A DNA stretch of 64,000 nt from Pseudomonadota bacterium. Lineage in GTDB: Bacteria; Pseudomonadota; Alphaproteobacteria; Rhodobacterales; Rhodobacteraceae. Shown here one piece after another: positions 28,060-39,817 of the stretch. Every line of letters begins with the position of its first letter. The stretch's first letter is position 1. The DNA lies in the NCBI GenBank assembly GCA_020161615.1, contig JAIUPD010000004.1, positions 332,193 to 396,192 on the forward strand, read 5' to 3'. A program made the position numbers and the translations under genes. The notes beneath the pieces were generated by a model that was not told the DNA's origin, did no database searches, and saw nothing but the letters and a program-made list of their open reading frames with translations.

Positions 28060-29136
28060 TCAGGCCAGCAGGCCCAGACGGTCCAGCACGACCCCTTCCG
28101 CCTCGGCCCAGAGGCGGGCGTCCTGCATCCGCGCATGGGCGTCGTTGGCGCGTTCAATGATGGCGAGGCACAGCGCGGGATTGGCCTCGCAATAGGCGAT
28201 CTTGTCGCGCAGGTCGCTCAGGTCCCGGGCGATGGGCACGTAATGCACCCAGGGTGCCAGGAAATAATCCACGATCACCTCGAACTCGGTCTCGACCTTC
28301 AGTGCCAGGCTGTTCGAGCCGATCACCCAGTAAAGCTGGGTCGCCACGTCATTGCCGGGCAGGCAGAGCTGGTAGCGGTTGCGCAGCAGCCAGTCGAGGC
28401 CGCGCTTGCGGTCCTCCAGCGCGCCGAGCGGCGCCTCGCTGCCGCGCTTGCGGCGCACCTTGGCCCCGGCAACGAAGCGGCAATCCAGCAGCTCCGGCTC
28501 CTGCACCGACAGCAGCACCGCCTGCGCGCGGGGGTAATGGCGGGGCAGGGTGGCGATGTCCAGATGCGTGCCCAGGCGCTCGAAACCATGGGGCGAGGTC
28601 CAGGTGATCCCGGTCCAATTGCCGCGCCAGACCACCCGGGGGCGCTTGTCGAGGAAGGGCAGGTCATCGCGCAGAGGCTCCCCCTCGGGGAGGCTGCCCA
28701 AACGCGGCGAGGGCTCGTAATAGCCGTCGAGTCGCCAGAGCACGGCGCTGCGGTCGCCCCGACGGCGGGTGTACTGGAACAGGTTGGCCGGGGCGCCGAA
28801 ATAGAGTTCAGGGGCAAAAGGCGCGCTGTCGTGCATGTTGCTGACGAACCAGCGCGCCCCATGCCCGGCCATCTGCGTGACCATCTGGTGCTGGCGCCGT
28901 GCCTGCCGCATGGCGCCGAAGGGCTCGGGCCCGGCCAGCGCCGCTTCGGTGTCGGTTTCGGCCAGCGGCACGGGGCTGTCATCGGCGGGCGCGGGCTCCT
29001 GAAAGACGATGCGCCCGGCCTCCAGATCGCAGACCATGCCCATCAGGGCCGGAAACCGGGAAAGCAGCCGCGGATCGGCGCGCAGGCGCGCGGTCTCGGG
29101 ATGGACGCTCGGGCAGATGAAATGGTGAAAATCCAT
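28060..29136 (-). CDS. GT90-like (CAP10/LpsA-type) glycosyltransferase
   Basis: 358 residues. The C-terminal half has the pattern of glycosyltransferase family 90: KRGLDWLLRNRYQLCLPGND, then QLYWVIGSNSLALKVETEFE and a HYVPIARDLSDL stretch. The N-terminal 150 residues are variable. No membrane segment is seen, so it is a cytoplasmic or peripheral enzyme that would transfer a sugar to a surface polysaccharide or lipopolysaccharide. galE and galU lie directly upstream on the same strand, and supply UDP-sugars. ATG 29136 is chosen because earlier in-frame starts run into galE. Confidence 0.75.
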   Translation of the reverse strand: MDFHHFICPSVHPETARLRADPRLLSRFPALMGMVCDLEAGRIVFQEPAPADDSPVPLAETDTEAALAGPEPFGAMRQARRQHQMVTQMAGHGARWFVSNMHDSAPFAPELYFGAPANLFQYTRRRGDRSAVLWRLDGYYEPSPRLGSLPEGEPLRDDLPFLDKRPRVVWRGNWTGITWTSPHGFERLGTHLDIATLPRHYPRAQAVLLSVQEPELLDCRFVAGAKVRRKRGSEAPLGALEDRKRGLDWLLRNRYQLCLPGNDVATQLYWVIGSNSLALKVETEFEVIVDYFLAPWVHYVPIARDLSDLRDKIAYCEANPALCLAIIERANDAHARMQDARLWAEAEGVVLDRLGLLA

Positions 29137-29158
29137 GGCCCCGCCCCCCGATCCGCGC

Positions 29159-30148
29159 TCAGCCGCTGTAGCCGCCGGTCCGGTGCCAGGTCCAGGCATC
29201 CTTGATCATGGTCTTGAGCGAGGATCGCGTCGGATCCCAACCCAGCTCGCTCAGGGCCCGTTGGGAGCCCGACACCAGCGAGGCCGCATCGCCCTCGCGC
29301 CGCGGGCCGAAGCGGTGCGGGACCTTGTGGCCGGTCGCGGCGCGGGCGTGGCTGATCACCTCGCGCACCGTGAACCCGGCCCCGGTGCCCAGGTTGAAGA
29401 CCCGGCTCTCATTGCCTGCCTTGAGCCAGCCAAGGCCCAGCACATGCGCCTCGGCCAGGTCCATGACATGCACGTAATCGCGGACACAGGTGCCGTCCGG
29501 GGTCGGGTAATCGGTGCCATGCACCACCAGTTCCGGGCGCTGGCCGTCGATGGCCTCCAGCATGACCGGGATGAGATGGGTCTCGGGCCGGTGGCATTCA
29601 CCGACCTCGCCCTCGGGATCGGCGCCCGCCACGTTGAAATAGCGGAAGATGACGGTCCTCAGCCCATGCGCGGCGCGGAAATCGCGCAGGATTTCCTCGA
29701 TGGCGCGCTTGGACGAGCCATAGGCGTTGATCGGCTGCTGTGCCGAATCCTCGGTCAGCAGCACCCCGTCCTGTTCGCCATAGGTCGCGCAGGTCGAGGA
29801 GAAGACCAGATCGAGGCACCGGGCCTCAACCGCGGCCTCGACCAGGTTGAGCGAGCCCAGGACGTTGTTGCGCCAGTATTTTCCGGGCTCGACCATGGCC
29901 TCGCCGACCTGGCTGAAGGCCGCGAAATGCATGACCGCGACGGGCTGGTATTCGGCGAAAGCCGCCGCCAGCGCCGCCCGGTCCATCAGGTCGCCCTGCA
30001 CGAAGGGGCCGAATTTGACCGCCTGCGCCCAGCCGGTCGAGAGATTGTCGAAGGTCACCGGCTCGTAACCCTTCGCCGCAAGTACCTTGCAGGCATGCGA
30101 GCCGATATAGCCCGCGCCGCCCGTCACCAGCACTCTACCAAGCGTCAT
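29159..30148 (-). CDS. galE: UDP-glucose 4-epimerase
   Basis: Extended SDR of 329 residues that interconverts UDP-glucose and UDP-galactose with bound NAD. It shows GGAGYIGSHACKVL at the N-terminus, catalytic FSSTCATYGE and YGSSKRAIEEIL (YxxxK), and the family segments RYFNVAGADPEG and CVRDYVHVMDLA. It follows galU by 22 bp, forming a nucleotide-sugar operon. Confidence 0.95.
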   Translation of the reverse strand: MTLGRVLVTGGAGYIGSHACKVLAAKGYEPVTFDNLSTGWAQAVKFGPFVQGDLMDRAALAAAFAEYQPVAVMHFAAFSQVGEAMVEPGKYWRNNVLGSLNLVEAAVEARCLDLVFSSTCATYGEQDGVLLTEDSAQQPINAYGSSKRAIEEILRDFRAAHGLRTVIFRYFNVAGADPEGEVGECHRPETHLIPVMLEAIDGQRPELVVHGTDYPTPDGTCVRDYVHVMDLAEAHVLGLGWLKAGNESRVFNLGTGAGFTVREVISHARAATGHKVPHRFGPRREGDAASLVSGSQRALSELGWDPTRSSLKTMIKDAWTWHRTGGYSG

Positions 30149-30170
30149 GCGGCCTCCCGGGGCGTTGGGT

Positions 30171-31079
30171 TCACGCGGCGGGCCCTTTGCCCGCCTCGGA
30201 ATCGTGCTTGCTCAGGCGGTCGCGGATCAGCGCATAGAAACGGTCGCTGAATTCGTCATGCGCGATGGCATGGTCGACGATCGCCGTCAGATAGCCGAAT
30301 TTCGAGCCGCAATCGTAGCGCGTCGCCGACATCTCCATCGCCGCGACGCGGCCGCGGGCGGCCAGTTCGTCGATGGCATCCGCCAGCTGGATCTCGCCAC
30401 CCGTGCCGGGCTTGGTCCGACGCAGCACGTCGAAGATCTCGGGGTCGAAGACATAGCGGCCCATCGAGGCCAGATGCGAGGGCGCATCCTTCAGCGCGGG
30501 CTTCTCGACCACACCGGCGACGGTGACCCCGCCGTCCGGGCCCGCGGGACCGGGCTTGATGATGCCGTATTTGTGCACGTCCTCGTCCGCGACCTCGGTC
30601 ACGCAGAGGTAATTGGTCGGGTTGCGCTCATAGGCGGCGACCATCTCGGCGGTGGGCAGCGAGTCGCCTTTCATCAGGTCGTCGGCCAGGAGCACGACAA
30701 AGGGCGAATCGCCCACGGCCGGTGCGGCGCAGAGCACGGCGTCGCCCAGGCCCTTCGGCTCGGGCTGGCGGATGAAGATGCAATGCACCCCTTCCGGCAC
30801 GATGTTGCGCACCATGTCGCGCTCCTTGTGCTTGCCCTTCTGGGATAGCTGGAACTCGAGCTCGAGATTGGCGTCGAAATGGTCGCCGATGGCGCGCTTG
30901 GGACGGCCCGTCACGAAGACCAGTTCGGTGATCCCGGCGGCAATCGCCTCTTCGACGGCGTATTGGATGATCGGCTTGTCGATGATCGGCAGGAGTTCCT
31001 TGGGCATGGCCTTGGTCGCCGGCAGGAACCGCGTTCCCAGGCCTGCAACAGGAAAGACTGCCTTCTTGATTCTCTTCAT
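30171..31079 (-). CDS. galU: UTP-glucose-1-phosphate uridylyltransferase
   Basis: 302 residues; makes UDP-glucose from UTP and glucose 1-phosphate. It has the nucleotide-binding motif PVAGLGTRFLPATKAMPKEL, the VEKP motif (AGVVEKPALKDAPS) and the DD pair in VVLLADDLM. It heads the galU-galE-glycosyltransferase unit, with 230 bp of upstream non-coding sequence that must hold the promoter. Confidence 0.96.
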   Translation of the reverse strand: MKRIKKAVFPVAGLGTRFLPATKAMPKELLPIIDKPIIQYAVEEAIAAGITELVFVTGRPKRAIGDHFDANLELEFQLSQKGKHKERDMVRNIVPEGVHCIFIRQPEPKGLGDAVLCAAPAVGDSPFVVLLADDLMKGDSLPTAEMVAAYERNPTNYLCVTEVADEDVHKYGIIKPGPAGPDGGVTVAGVVEKPALKDAPSHLASMGRYVFDPEIFDVLRRTKPGTGGEIQLADAIDELAARGRVAAMEMSATRYDCGSKFGYLTAIVDHAIAHDEFSDRFYALIRDRLSKHDSEAGKGPAA

Positions 31080-31262
31080 GATCGAATAACTTCCGTCTGC
31101 GTCGTCGGGGCGGCACGGGGCCGGCCCTGCGTTGTGATTAGCGCGGTGGCGCGTGTTCCGCCAGTGACCCGCGATGCGTGCGGTCTATTCGTCCCATATA
31201 GCGCGGCAGGCCGCCACCCCGGGAATGTCACGAAATTTTAAGGATCGATCAGGGCAACAGAA

Positions 31263-31289
31263 AGGCGCCGGCCCAGCGGACCGGCGCCT
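31263..31289 (-). terminator. Terminator of ligABC
   Basis: Perfect 9-bp stem AGGCGCCGG / CCGGCGCCT with a 9-nt loop, followed on the minus strand by TTTCTGTT; 21 bp past the ligC stop. Confidence 0.75.
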
Positions 31290-31309
31290 ATTCCGGGTCG
31301 AAACTGCCC

Positions 31310-32254
31310 TTACTTGAAGCAGCGCTCGATCTTGTCCAGCGTGCGCATCGCGTCCAGCACCTGATGGACCGAGCCGTTCGGCTGGCGGCCTTCCTGGATC
31401 GCCGCAATGAACTCGCGGTCGATCAGCTCGATCCCGTTGTTCGACACCGCGACGCCCGACAGATCGACCGGCTTTTCATAGCCGTCGAACAGGTCGTCAT
31501 AGCGGGCGATATAGGTGCCGTTGTCGCAAATATAGCGGAAGAACGTGCCGAGCGGCCCGTTGTTGTTGAAGCTCAGCGACAGCGTGCAGATCGCGCCCGA
31601 GGGGGTCTTCATGCCGATGGACATATCCATGGCGATCCCCAGCTCCGGGTGATGCGGCCCCTCAAGCCCGAAGGCCTCGGACACCACTTCGCCGGTCTGG
31701 TACTGGAACAGGTCGACCGTGTGGCAGGCGTGGTGCCAGAGCAGATGGTCGGTCCAGCTGCGCGGCTCACCCTTGGCGTTCATGTTCGAGCGGCGGAAGA
31801 AATAGGTCTGGACGTCCATCTGCTGGACCTTCAGCTCGCCCGCGTCGATCTTGTTCTTGATCCACTGATGCGAGGGGTTGAAGCGGCGGACCTGACCCGC
31901 CATGGCCAGCACGCCCGTCTCTTCCTGAACGCGGCAGATTTCTTCGCTTTCCTCCAGGCTGTCGGCCATCGGGATCTCGATCAGCACCGGCTTGCCCGCC
32001 TTCATGCAGGCAATCGCCTGTTCGGCATGCAGCTGCGTCGGCGTCGCCAGGATCACCGCGTCCACATCGTCCCGCGCCAGGCATTCGGCCAGGTCGGTGG
32101 CGGCGTGGCCGATGCCGCGCTCGGCGGCCAGCGCGTCGATCTTGGCCCGGGTTGGGCCCATCACCGAGGTGACGGTCACGCCCTCGATGGCCTTCAGCGC
32201 GTCGAGATGCTTGATGCCGAAGGCGCCATAGGCGCCTGCTACACAGAGTCGCAT
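31310..32254 (-). CDS. ligC: 4-carboxy-2-hydroxymuconate-6-semialdehyde dehydrogenase
   Basis: Gfo/Idh/MocA-fold dehydrogenase of 314 residues. It oxidises the hemiacetal of the protocatechuate 4,5-cleavage product to 2-pyrone-4,6-dicarboxylate with NADP. The sequence follows SYK-6 LigC closely by memory: AGAYGAFGIKHLDALK cofactor site, TPTQLHAEQAI, VQTYFFRRSNMNAKG and SWTDHLLWHHACHTVDLFQY. It is 15 bp after ligB in a ligA-ligB-ligC operon and has its own terminator. Confidence 0.94.
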   Translation of the reverse strand: MRLCVAGAYGAFGIKHLDALKAIEGVTVTSVMGPTRAKIDALAAERGIGHAATDLAECLARDDVDAVILATPTQLHAEQAIACMKAGKPVLIEIPMADSLEESEEICRVQEETGVLAMAGQVRRFNPSHQWIKNKIDAGELKVQQMDVQTYFFRRSNMNAKGEPRSWTDHLLWHHACHTVDLFQYQTGEVVSEAFGLEGPHHPELGIAMDMSIGMKTPSGAICTLSLSFNNNGPLGTFFRYICDNGTYIARYDDLFDGYEKPVDLSGVAVSNNGIELIDREFIAAIQEGRQPNGSVHQVLDAMRTLDKIERCFK

Positions 32255-32269
32255 GAAATTCCCCTTCGC

Positions 32270-33543
<1,274 letters not shown>

Positions 33544-33624
33544 GGTATTCTCCCGTTTATCGCGGTGCTCCGAACCCGTTGCGCCAGGCCATGATGCCAG
33601 CGCGGGCCAAGACCCGATCGCGCA

Positions 33625-33634
33625 ATGTATACAT
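33625..33634. promoter_or_regulatory. Palindrome upstream of ligA
   Basis: ATGTATACAT, a perfect 10-bp palindrome 82 bp before the ligA start. It resembles GntR/FCD operators (TTGTATACAA type), like the site at 47487. The matching regulator is not identified. Confidence 0.35.
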
Positions 33635-33686
33635 CCGCAGGGCGGTTCCGTGCCAATAGAATCGCGCGGGCTAGCATTGAAAAAAG

Positions 33687-34937
33687 CTATGACGCAGGTA
33701 TCTTTCGGCCGGTTTCCGCCGGGCTGGACTGGCGCAGAAGCTCCAGGAAACGGGCCTGCGTCGCGGTCGGGCGCCAGCTGGTGCGATACGTCAGGCCGAT
33801 GCTGCGGGCGTTGCCGGTCAGCGCCACATTCAGCGGCACCAGATGCCCGTCCGCGATCTCGGTGCTGATCTGGTGCAGTGAAACGATGGTGACGTAATCG
33901 CCCTCGGCCATCAGCCCGCGCAGGAACACCAGCGACGAGGAAACCACCCGCACCGGCGTCCGCGGCCGGTCCTGAATGCGCAGGGTTTCATAGAGGTAAC
34001 TGCCCGCGGGCGTCGATTTCGGCGGCGCGACCCAGGGGTAGGCCAGCGTCTCCTCGACCGAGACCTGCGTCCGCCCGGCCAAGGGGTGCCTTGGATGGGT
34101 GACGATGGCCAGCAGGTCGTCGAAAAGCGGCTCCTGCGTCACGTCCTCGGCCGGGTCGGGGCTGCGCAGCGCGCCGATCAGGCAATCCAGCTCGCCCTCG
34201 CGCAGGCTGCGCAACAGTTCCGAATAGCGGCCGTCCACCACCCGGACCTGCACGCCCTGCGTCTCGGCGATCATCGCATGGGTAGCGCGGGGGACGATGG
34301 TGGTGCGGGCCAGCGGCAAGGAACCCAGCGTGAAGGTGCCGCGGTCGTCGCCCAATTCGCGGCCGATCTCCTCGAATCCCTGGCGGATCTCGGCTTGGGC
34401 CAGTTTCGCCCCCAGCGCGAAGGCCTGCGCCGCGGCGGTCAGCTCCACCCCGCTGACCGTGGTCTGGAAGAAGGGCACGCCCGCCACATCCTCCAGCGAG
34501 CGGGCGGCGCGGTGGATGGTCGGCTGCGACAGGCCCAGGGCCTGCGCGGCCAGGGTGAAACTGCCGCTGCCCGCCACCGCGATCAGCGCGCGAAGTTGCG
34601 CTGCCGTCACCAGATGATCGAAGGCCGCGCGTCCCGATCCCGCCCGCCAGGTCGCCCCCTCGCGCGCCGAACGCAGCGCAGAACGCGCGCCCTGGTGCAG
34701 ATGGTCGAGCGCCGCCTCGACCCGGCGCACGAAAAGCCCGCCTGCCGGGGTCGGGCTGAAGCGGCGGGTGCGGCGGACCAGAAGGGGCGTGCCCACCTCG
34801 GCCTCCAGCCGGGCGATGGCCTGGGTGGCGGCGGGCTGCGACAGAAGGCAGCGTTCGGCCGCGGCCGAGACCGATCCGGTCCGCGCCGTTTCCAGAAAAA
34901 CCCGCATGTGGCGGAGGTTGGGCAGGGCTTCGGTCAT
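33687..34937 (-). CDS. LysR-type regulator with two tandem N-terminal HTH domains
   Basis: 416 residues, about 100 more than a usual LysR protein. Two LysR-type HTH modules are visible: residues about 8-66 (MRVFLETARTGSVSAAAERC, LSQPAATQAIARLEAEVG) and about 110-168 (LRALIAVAGSGSFTLAAQAL, LSQPTIHRAARSLEDVAG). An ordinary LysR effector domain follows (about 195-400). It is divergent from ligI and close to ligABC and a second ligAB pair, so it probably controls protocatechuate or gallate ring-cleavage genes. The double HTH may allow binding of composite sites. Confidence 0.88.
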   Translation of the reverse strand: MTEALPNLRHMRVFLETARTGSVSAAAERCLLSQPAATQAIARLEAEVGTPLLVRRTRRFSPTPAGGLFVRRVEAALDHLHQGARSALRSAREGATWRAGSGRAAFDHLVTAAQLRALIAVAGSGSFTLAAQALGLSQPTIHRAARSLEDVAGVPFFQTTVSGVELTAAAQAFALGAKLAQAEIRQGFEEIGRELGDDRGTFTLGSLPLARTTIVPRATHAMIAETQGVQVRVVDGRYSELLRSLREGELDCLIGALRSPDPAEDVTQEPLFDDLLAIVTHPRHPLAGRTQVSVEETLAYPWVAPPKSTPAGSYLYETLRIQDRPRTPVRVVSSSLVFLRGLMAEGDYVTIVSLHQISTEIADGHLVPLNVALTGNARSIGLTYRTSWRPTATQARFLELLRQSSPAETGRKIPAS

Positions 34938-34945
34938 GTTGCACC

Positions 34946-34965
34946 CGAATAGCGAAAACTTATTC
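34946..34965. promoter_or_regulatory. Candidate LysR binding site between lysR and ligI
   Basis: CGAATAGCG directly joined to AAAACTTAT (34946-34963). It contains the dyad GAATA-N9-TATTC and a T-N11-A pair, both LysR-box features. The same two words occur, inverted and 7 bp further apart, at 36017-36041 before the second ligA. Confidence 0.5.
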
Positions 34966-35055
34966 TAGGGCCTCAGTTCGAAATAGGCAATTCGCCCCGG
35001 ATGCGGCAGGATGCGCTGCCAAGGCGGCGGCCGGCTGCCCAGGGAGAAGGCTGAC

Positions 35056-35949
35056 ATGAATACCCAACCGCAACCGATGGATGCCGACTGGCTGGTGGTC
35101 CACCCCAACCCGAAAAAGCCCGATTACGTCCTGCCCAAGGGCGCGGTGGATGCGCATTGCCACGTCTTCGGCCCCTCGGCCGAATTCCCCTATGCGCCCG
35201 AACGCAAATACACGCCCGGCGATCAGGGCAAGGACAAGCTGTTCGCGCTGCGCGACTACCTGGGGTTCGAGCGCAACGTGATCGTGCAGGCCACCTGTCA
35301 TGGCAAGGACAACCGCGCCATGGTCGACGCCTGCATCGCGGCGGGTGACAAGGCGCGCGGCGTGGCCTCGGTCGGCAAGGACATCACCCGCGAGGAGTTG
35401 AAAGCGCTGCACGAAGGCGGCGTGCGCGGCGTGCGCTTCAACTTCGTCAAGCGGCTGGTCGATGCCACGCCGCCCGAGGTCTTTCTGGGCATCGCCGACA
35501 AGATCCAGGAATTTGGCTGGTCCACGGTGGTCTATTTCGAGGCGCAGGATCTGGAAAGCCTTGAGCCCTTCCTCAACACTCTGCCGGGGATCATCGTCGT
35601 GGACCACATGGGCCGCCCGGATGTGACCAAGGGCGTCGATCACCCGGACTTCCAGCGCTTCATCAACCTGATGGCGCAGAACGAGCGGATCTGGACCAAG
35701 GTGACCTGCCCCGAGCGGCTGACCAAACAGGGTGAGCCCTATGACGACGTGGTGCCCTATTATCAGGCAATTGTTGACAGGTTCGAGGACCGGGTCCTCT
35801 GGGGCACCGACTGGCCGCATCCGAACATGAAATCCCACATGCCGGATGATGGCCTCCTGGTCGATTACATCCCCCGCATCGCCCGGACCGAGGCTCAGCG
35901 CCAGAAGCTGCTGGTGGACAATCCGATGCGGCTTTACTGGGCCGATTGA
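35056..35949 (+). CDS. ligI: 2-pyrone-4,6-dicarboxylate hydrolase
   Basis: Amidohydrolase-superfamily lactonase of 297 residues that opens 2-pyrone-4,6-dicarboxylate to 4-oxalomesaconate. It has the DAHCHVFGP metal-loop motif, ATCHGKDNRAMVDACI, VVDHMGRPD and the C-terminal LWGTDWPHPN containing the catalytic Asp. ATG 35056 follows GGGAGAAGG. Monocistronic, divergent from the LysR gene. Confidence 0.95.
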   Translation: MNTQPQPMDADWLVVHPNPKKPDYVLPKGAVDAHCHVFGPSAEFPYAPERKYTPGDQGKDKLFALRDYLGFERNVIVQATCHGKDNRAMVDACIAAGDKARGVASVGKDITREELKALHEGGVRGVRFNFVKRLVDATPPEVFLGIADKIQEFGWSTVVYFEAQDLESLEPFLNTLPGIIVVDHMGRPDVTKGVDHPDFQRFINLMAQNERIWTKVTCPERLTKQGEPYDDVVPYYQAIVDRFEDRVLWGTDWPHPNMKSHMPDDGLLVDYIPRIARTEAQRQKLLVDNPMRLYWAD

Positions 35950-35970
35950 CGGGCCTGTGACGACAAGACA

Positions 35971-35994
35971 GGGCGCCCCCGGGGCGCCCTTTTT
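35971..35994 (+). terminator. Terminator of ligI
   Basis: GGGCGCCCC-C-GGGGCGCCC (practical loop 3-5 nt) followed by TTTTT. Confidence 0.85.
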
Positions 35995-36016
35995 CATGCG
36001 CGCCGCCGTCCGGTCC

Positions 36017-36041
36017 ATAAGTTTTCCGTCGCCGCTATTCG
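36017..36041. promoter_or_regulatory. Candidate LysR binding site before the second ligAB pair
   Basis: ATAAGTTTT (36017-36025), 7 bp, CGCTATTCG (36033-36041). Read on the minus strand this is CGAATAGCG-N7-AAAACTTAT, the same two words as at 34946-34963. It ends 92 bp before the second ligA-like start. Confidence 0.5.
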
Positions 36042-36133
36042 TTTCGTGTCCCGGGCCGGGCGCACTTGATTCAGGTCAAATGGACCGCCCCCGGCGCATG
36101 CGACACTTCCTCATGAACGAAGGAGGAGATCCC

Positions 36134-36493
36134 ATGCACGACATGCCCGGATACGATTACCACATCGACATCCCCGGTACGGTGCTCTTCGACGGCAAGC
36201 AGGCCATGAAGGGCTATGCGCTCAACAAGATGTGCTACGACTTCAACAAGGCCGAGAACCGCGAGGGCTTCAAGGCCGATGAAGAGGGCTGGATGGCCAA
36301 ATACGGCCTGACCGAGCCGCAGAAGGAAGCGGTGCGCAAGCGCGACATCCTGGCGATGATCGATGCCGGCGGGAACATCTATTACCTCGCCAAGCTGGCC
36401 GGGATCTTCAAGCTCTCGGTTCAGGATGTGGGGGGGCTGCAAACCGGCCGCACCACCGAGGAATTCAAGGAATATCTCGCCAGCCAGGCGTAA
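36134..36493 (+). CDS. Class III extradiol dioxygenase alpha-type subunit (second LigA-like)
   Basis: 119 residues, LigA fold: GTVLFDGKQAMKGYALNKMC, KEAVRKRDILAMIDAGGNIYY and a C-terminal TTEEFKEYLAS tail. ATG 36134 is preferred because AGGAGGAGA stands just ahead; ATG 36113 is possible. It pairs with the beta-type gene 15 bp downstream. It is clearly different from the ligA at 33154. Confidence 0.88.
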   Translation: MHDMPGYDYHIDIPGTVLFDGKQAMKGYALNKMCYDFNKAENREGFKADEEGWMAKYGLTEPQKEAVRKRDILAMIDAGGNIYYLAKLAGIFKLSVQDVGGLQTGRTTEEFKEYLASQA

Positions 36494-36508
36494 GCGGAGG
36501 ACATCCAG

Positions 36509-37354
36509 ATGGCACGCATTCTCGGCGGGATCACCACCTCGCACATTCCGGCAGTGGGCAACGCGATCCAGAAGGGGCTCTACGACGATCCCTATTGGAA
36601 GCCCTTCTTCGACGGCTATCCGAAGGTTCATCAATGGATCCAGGACAACCGGCCCGATTACGTCATCAATATCTACAACGACCATGGGCTGGGGTTCTTC
36701 CTGGACCGGATGCCGACCTTCGCCATCGGCGCGGCGCATGAATACCGGAATGAGGACGAGGGCTGGGGCCTGCCCGCGCTCGACCCGTTCCCGGGCGCGC
36801 CGGAGCTGAGCTGGCACATCATCGAATCGCTGGTGGCGGATGAATTCGACATCACCTCGTGCCAGGAACTGGCGGTGGACCACGGTTTCGTGGTGCCGAT
36901 GCAGCTGTTCTGGCCCGGGGCGCCGCACCACCCGCATATGCCCAAGGCCGTGCCGATCAGCGCCAATACCGTGCAGCACCCGATCCCGACGCTGAACCGG
37001 GCGCTGAACTTCGGGAAAGCGCTGAGGAAGGCGCTGCTGTCGTTCCCCGAGGACGCGAAGATCGTGGTGCTGGGGACCGGCGGGCTCAGCCACCAGCTGG
37101 ACGGCCAGCGCGCGGGCTTCATCAACAAGGACTTCGACCAGTATTGCCTGGAGAACATCGTCCACAACCCCGAGGAACTGACCAAGATCACCCGGCAGGA
37201 ACTGGTGAAGCAGGCCGGCGCCCAGGGAACCGAATTCCTGATGTGGATGATGATGCGCGGCGCGCTGGGCGACGAGGTGACCGAGATCACCCGGAATTAT
37301 CACATCCCGATCTCGAACACCGCTGCCGGCACCCTGCTGTTGGAATGTGCCTGA
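36509..37354 (+). CDS. Class III extradiol dioxygenase beta-type subunit (second LigB-like)
   Basis: 281 residues with ligands His12 (TTSHIP) and His59 (IYNDH) and a conserved GTGGLSHQL with the catalytic His. The N-terminus MARILGGI and overall length resemble PmdB of Comamonas more than SYK-6 LigB. The loop FWPGAPHHPHMPKAV is an insertion not seen in the first copy. The likely substrate is protocatechuate or a ring-substituted relative such as gallate or 3-O-methylgallate; the sequence does not decide. Confidence 0.88.
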   Translation: MARILGGITTSHIPAVGNAIQKGLYDDPYWKPFFDGYPKVHQWIQDNRPDYVINIYNDHGLGFFLDRMPTFAIGAAHEYRNEDEGWGLPALDPFPGAPELSWHIIESLVADEFDITSCQELAVDHGFVVPMQLFWPGAPHHPHMPKAVPISANTVQHPIPTLNRALNFGKALRKALLSFPEDAKIVVLGTGGLSHQLDGQRAGFINKDFDQYCLENIVHNPEELTKITRQELVKQAGAQGTEFLMWMMMRGALGDEVTEITRNYHIPISNTAAGTLLLECA

Positions 37355-37358
37355 AAGG

Positions 37359-37414
37359 CCGGGGGGCTGCCGCCCCCCGGACCCCCCGCCTCAGGGGGCG
37401 CAGGCGCCCCCTGA
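37359..37414. repeat. GC-rich REP-like double hairpin
   Basis: Hairpin CCGGGGGG-CTGCCG-CCCCCCGG (37359-37380), then TCAGGGGGCG / CGCCCCCTGA around CAGG (37391-37414). It fills the gap between two convergent genes. The style matches the hairpins at 39726-39811 and G/C-run repeats I associate with Rhodobacteraceae intergenic DNA. Confidence 0.55.
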
Positions 37415-37444
37415 GAACCCCCCTGCGTATTTCCCGCAGAATGA

Positions 37445-39598
<2,154 letters not shown>

Positions 39599-39657
39599 TT
39601 CCGGGCTGTCCCAGGCTTGGGGCAGCCGCTCTTTCTTCGACATATCGAGGCCTTGCA

Positions 39658-39692
39658 AGGGCGCGTTCACCTTTCGGAAAGGAACGCGCCCT
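39658..39692 (+). terminator. Terminator of pobA
   Basis: Perfect 11-bp stem AGGGCGCGTTC / GAACGCGCCCT with a 13-nt loop, followed by CGCTTCTTT. Confidence 0.75.
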
Positions 39693-39725
39693 CGCTTCTT
39701 TGCGCTGAAAATATCCACGGGGTTT

Positions 39726-39811
39726 CCAAAGGGGGGGGTGCCCCCCTTTGGCGAGGGGGTGCGGGGGGCGAGGAGCCCCCCGCTTCGGTCGCCCGAGGGA
39801 ACCGAGGGCGA
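39726..39811. repeat. Cluster of three GC-rich hairpins
   Basis: CCAAAGGGGGG / CCCCCCTTTGG (39726-39751), GCGGGGGGC / GCCCCCCGC (39761-39783) and TCGCCC / GGGCGA (39789-39811) in tandem between pobA and the convergent TRAP permease. The last lies next to the permease stop. Probably a REP-like element with some transcript-end function. Confidence 0.55.
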
Positions 39812-39817
39812 AACCCC

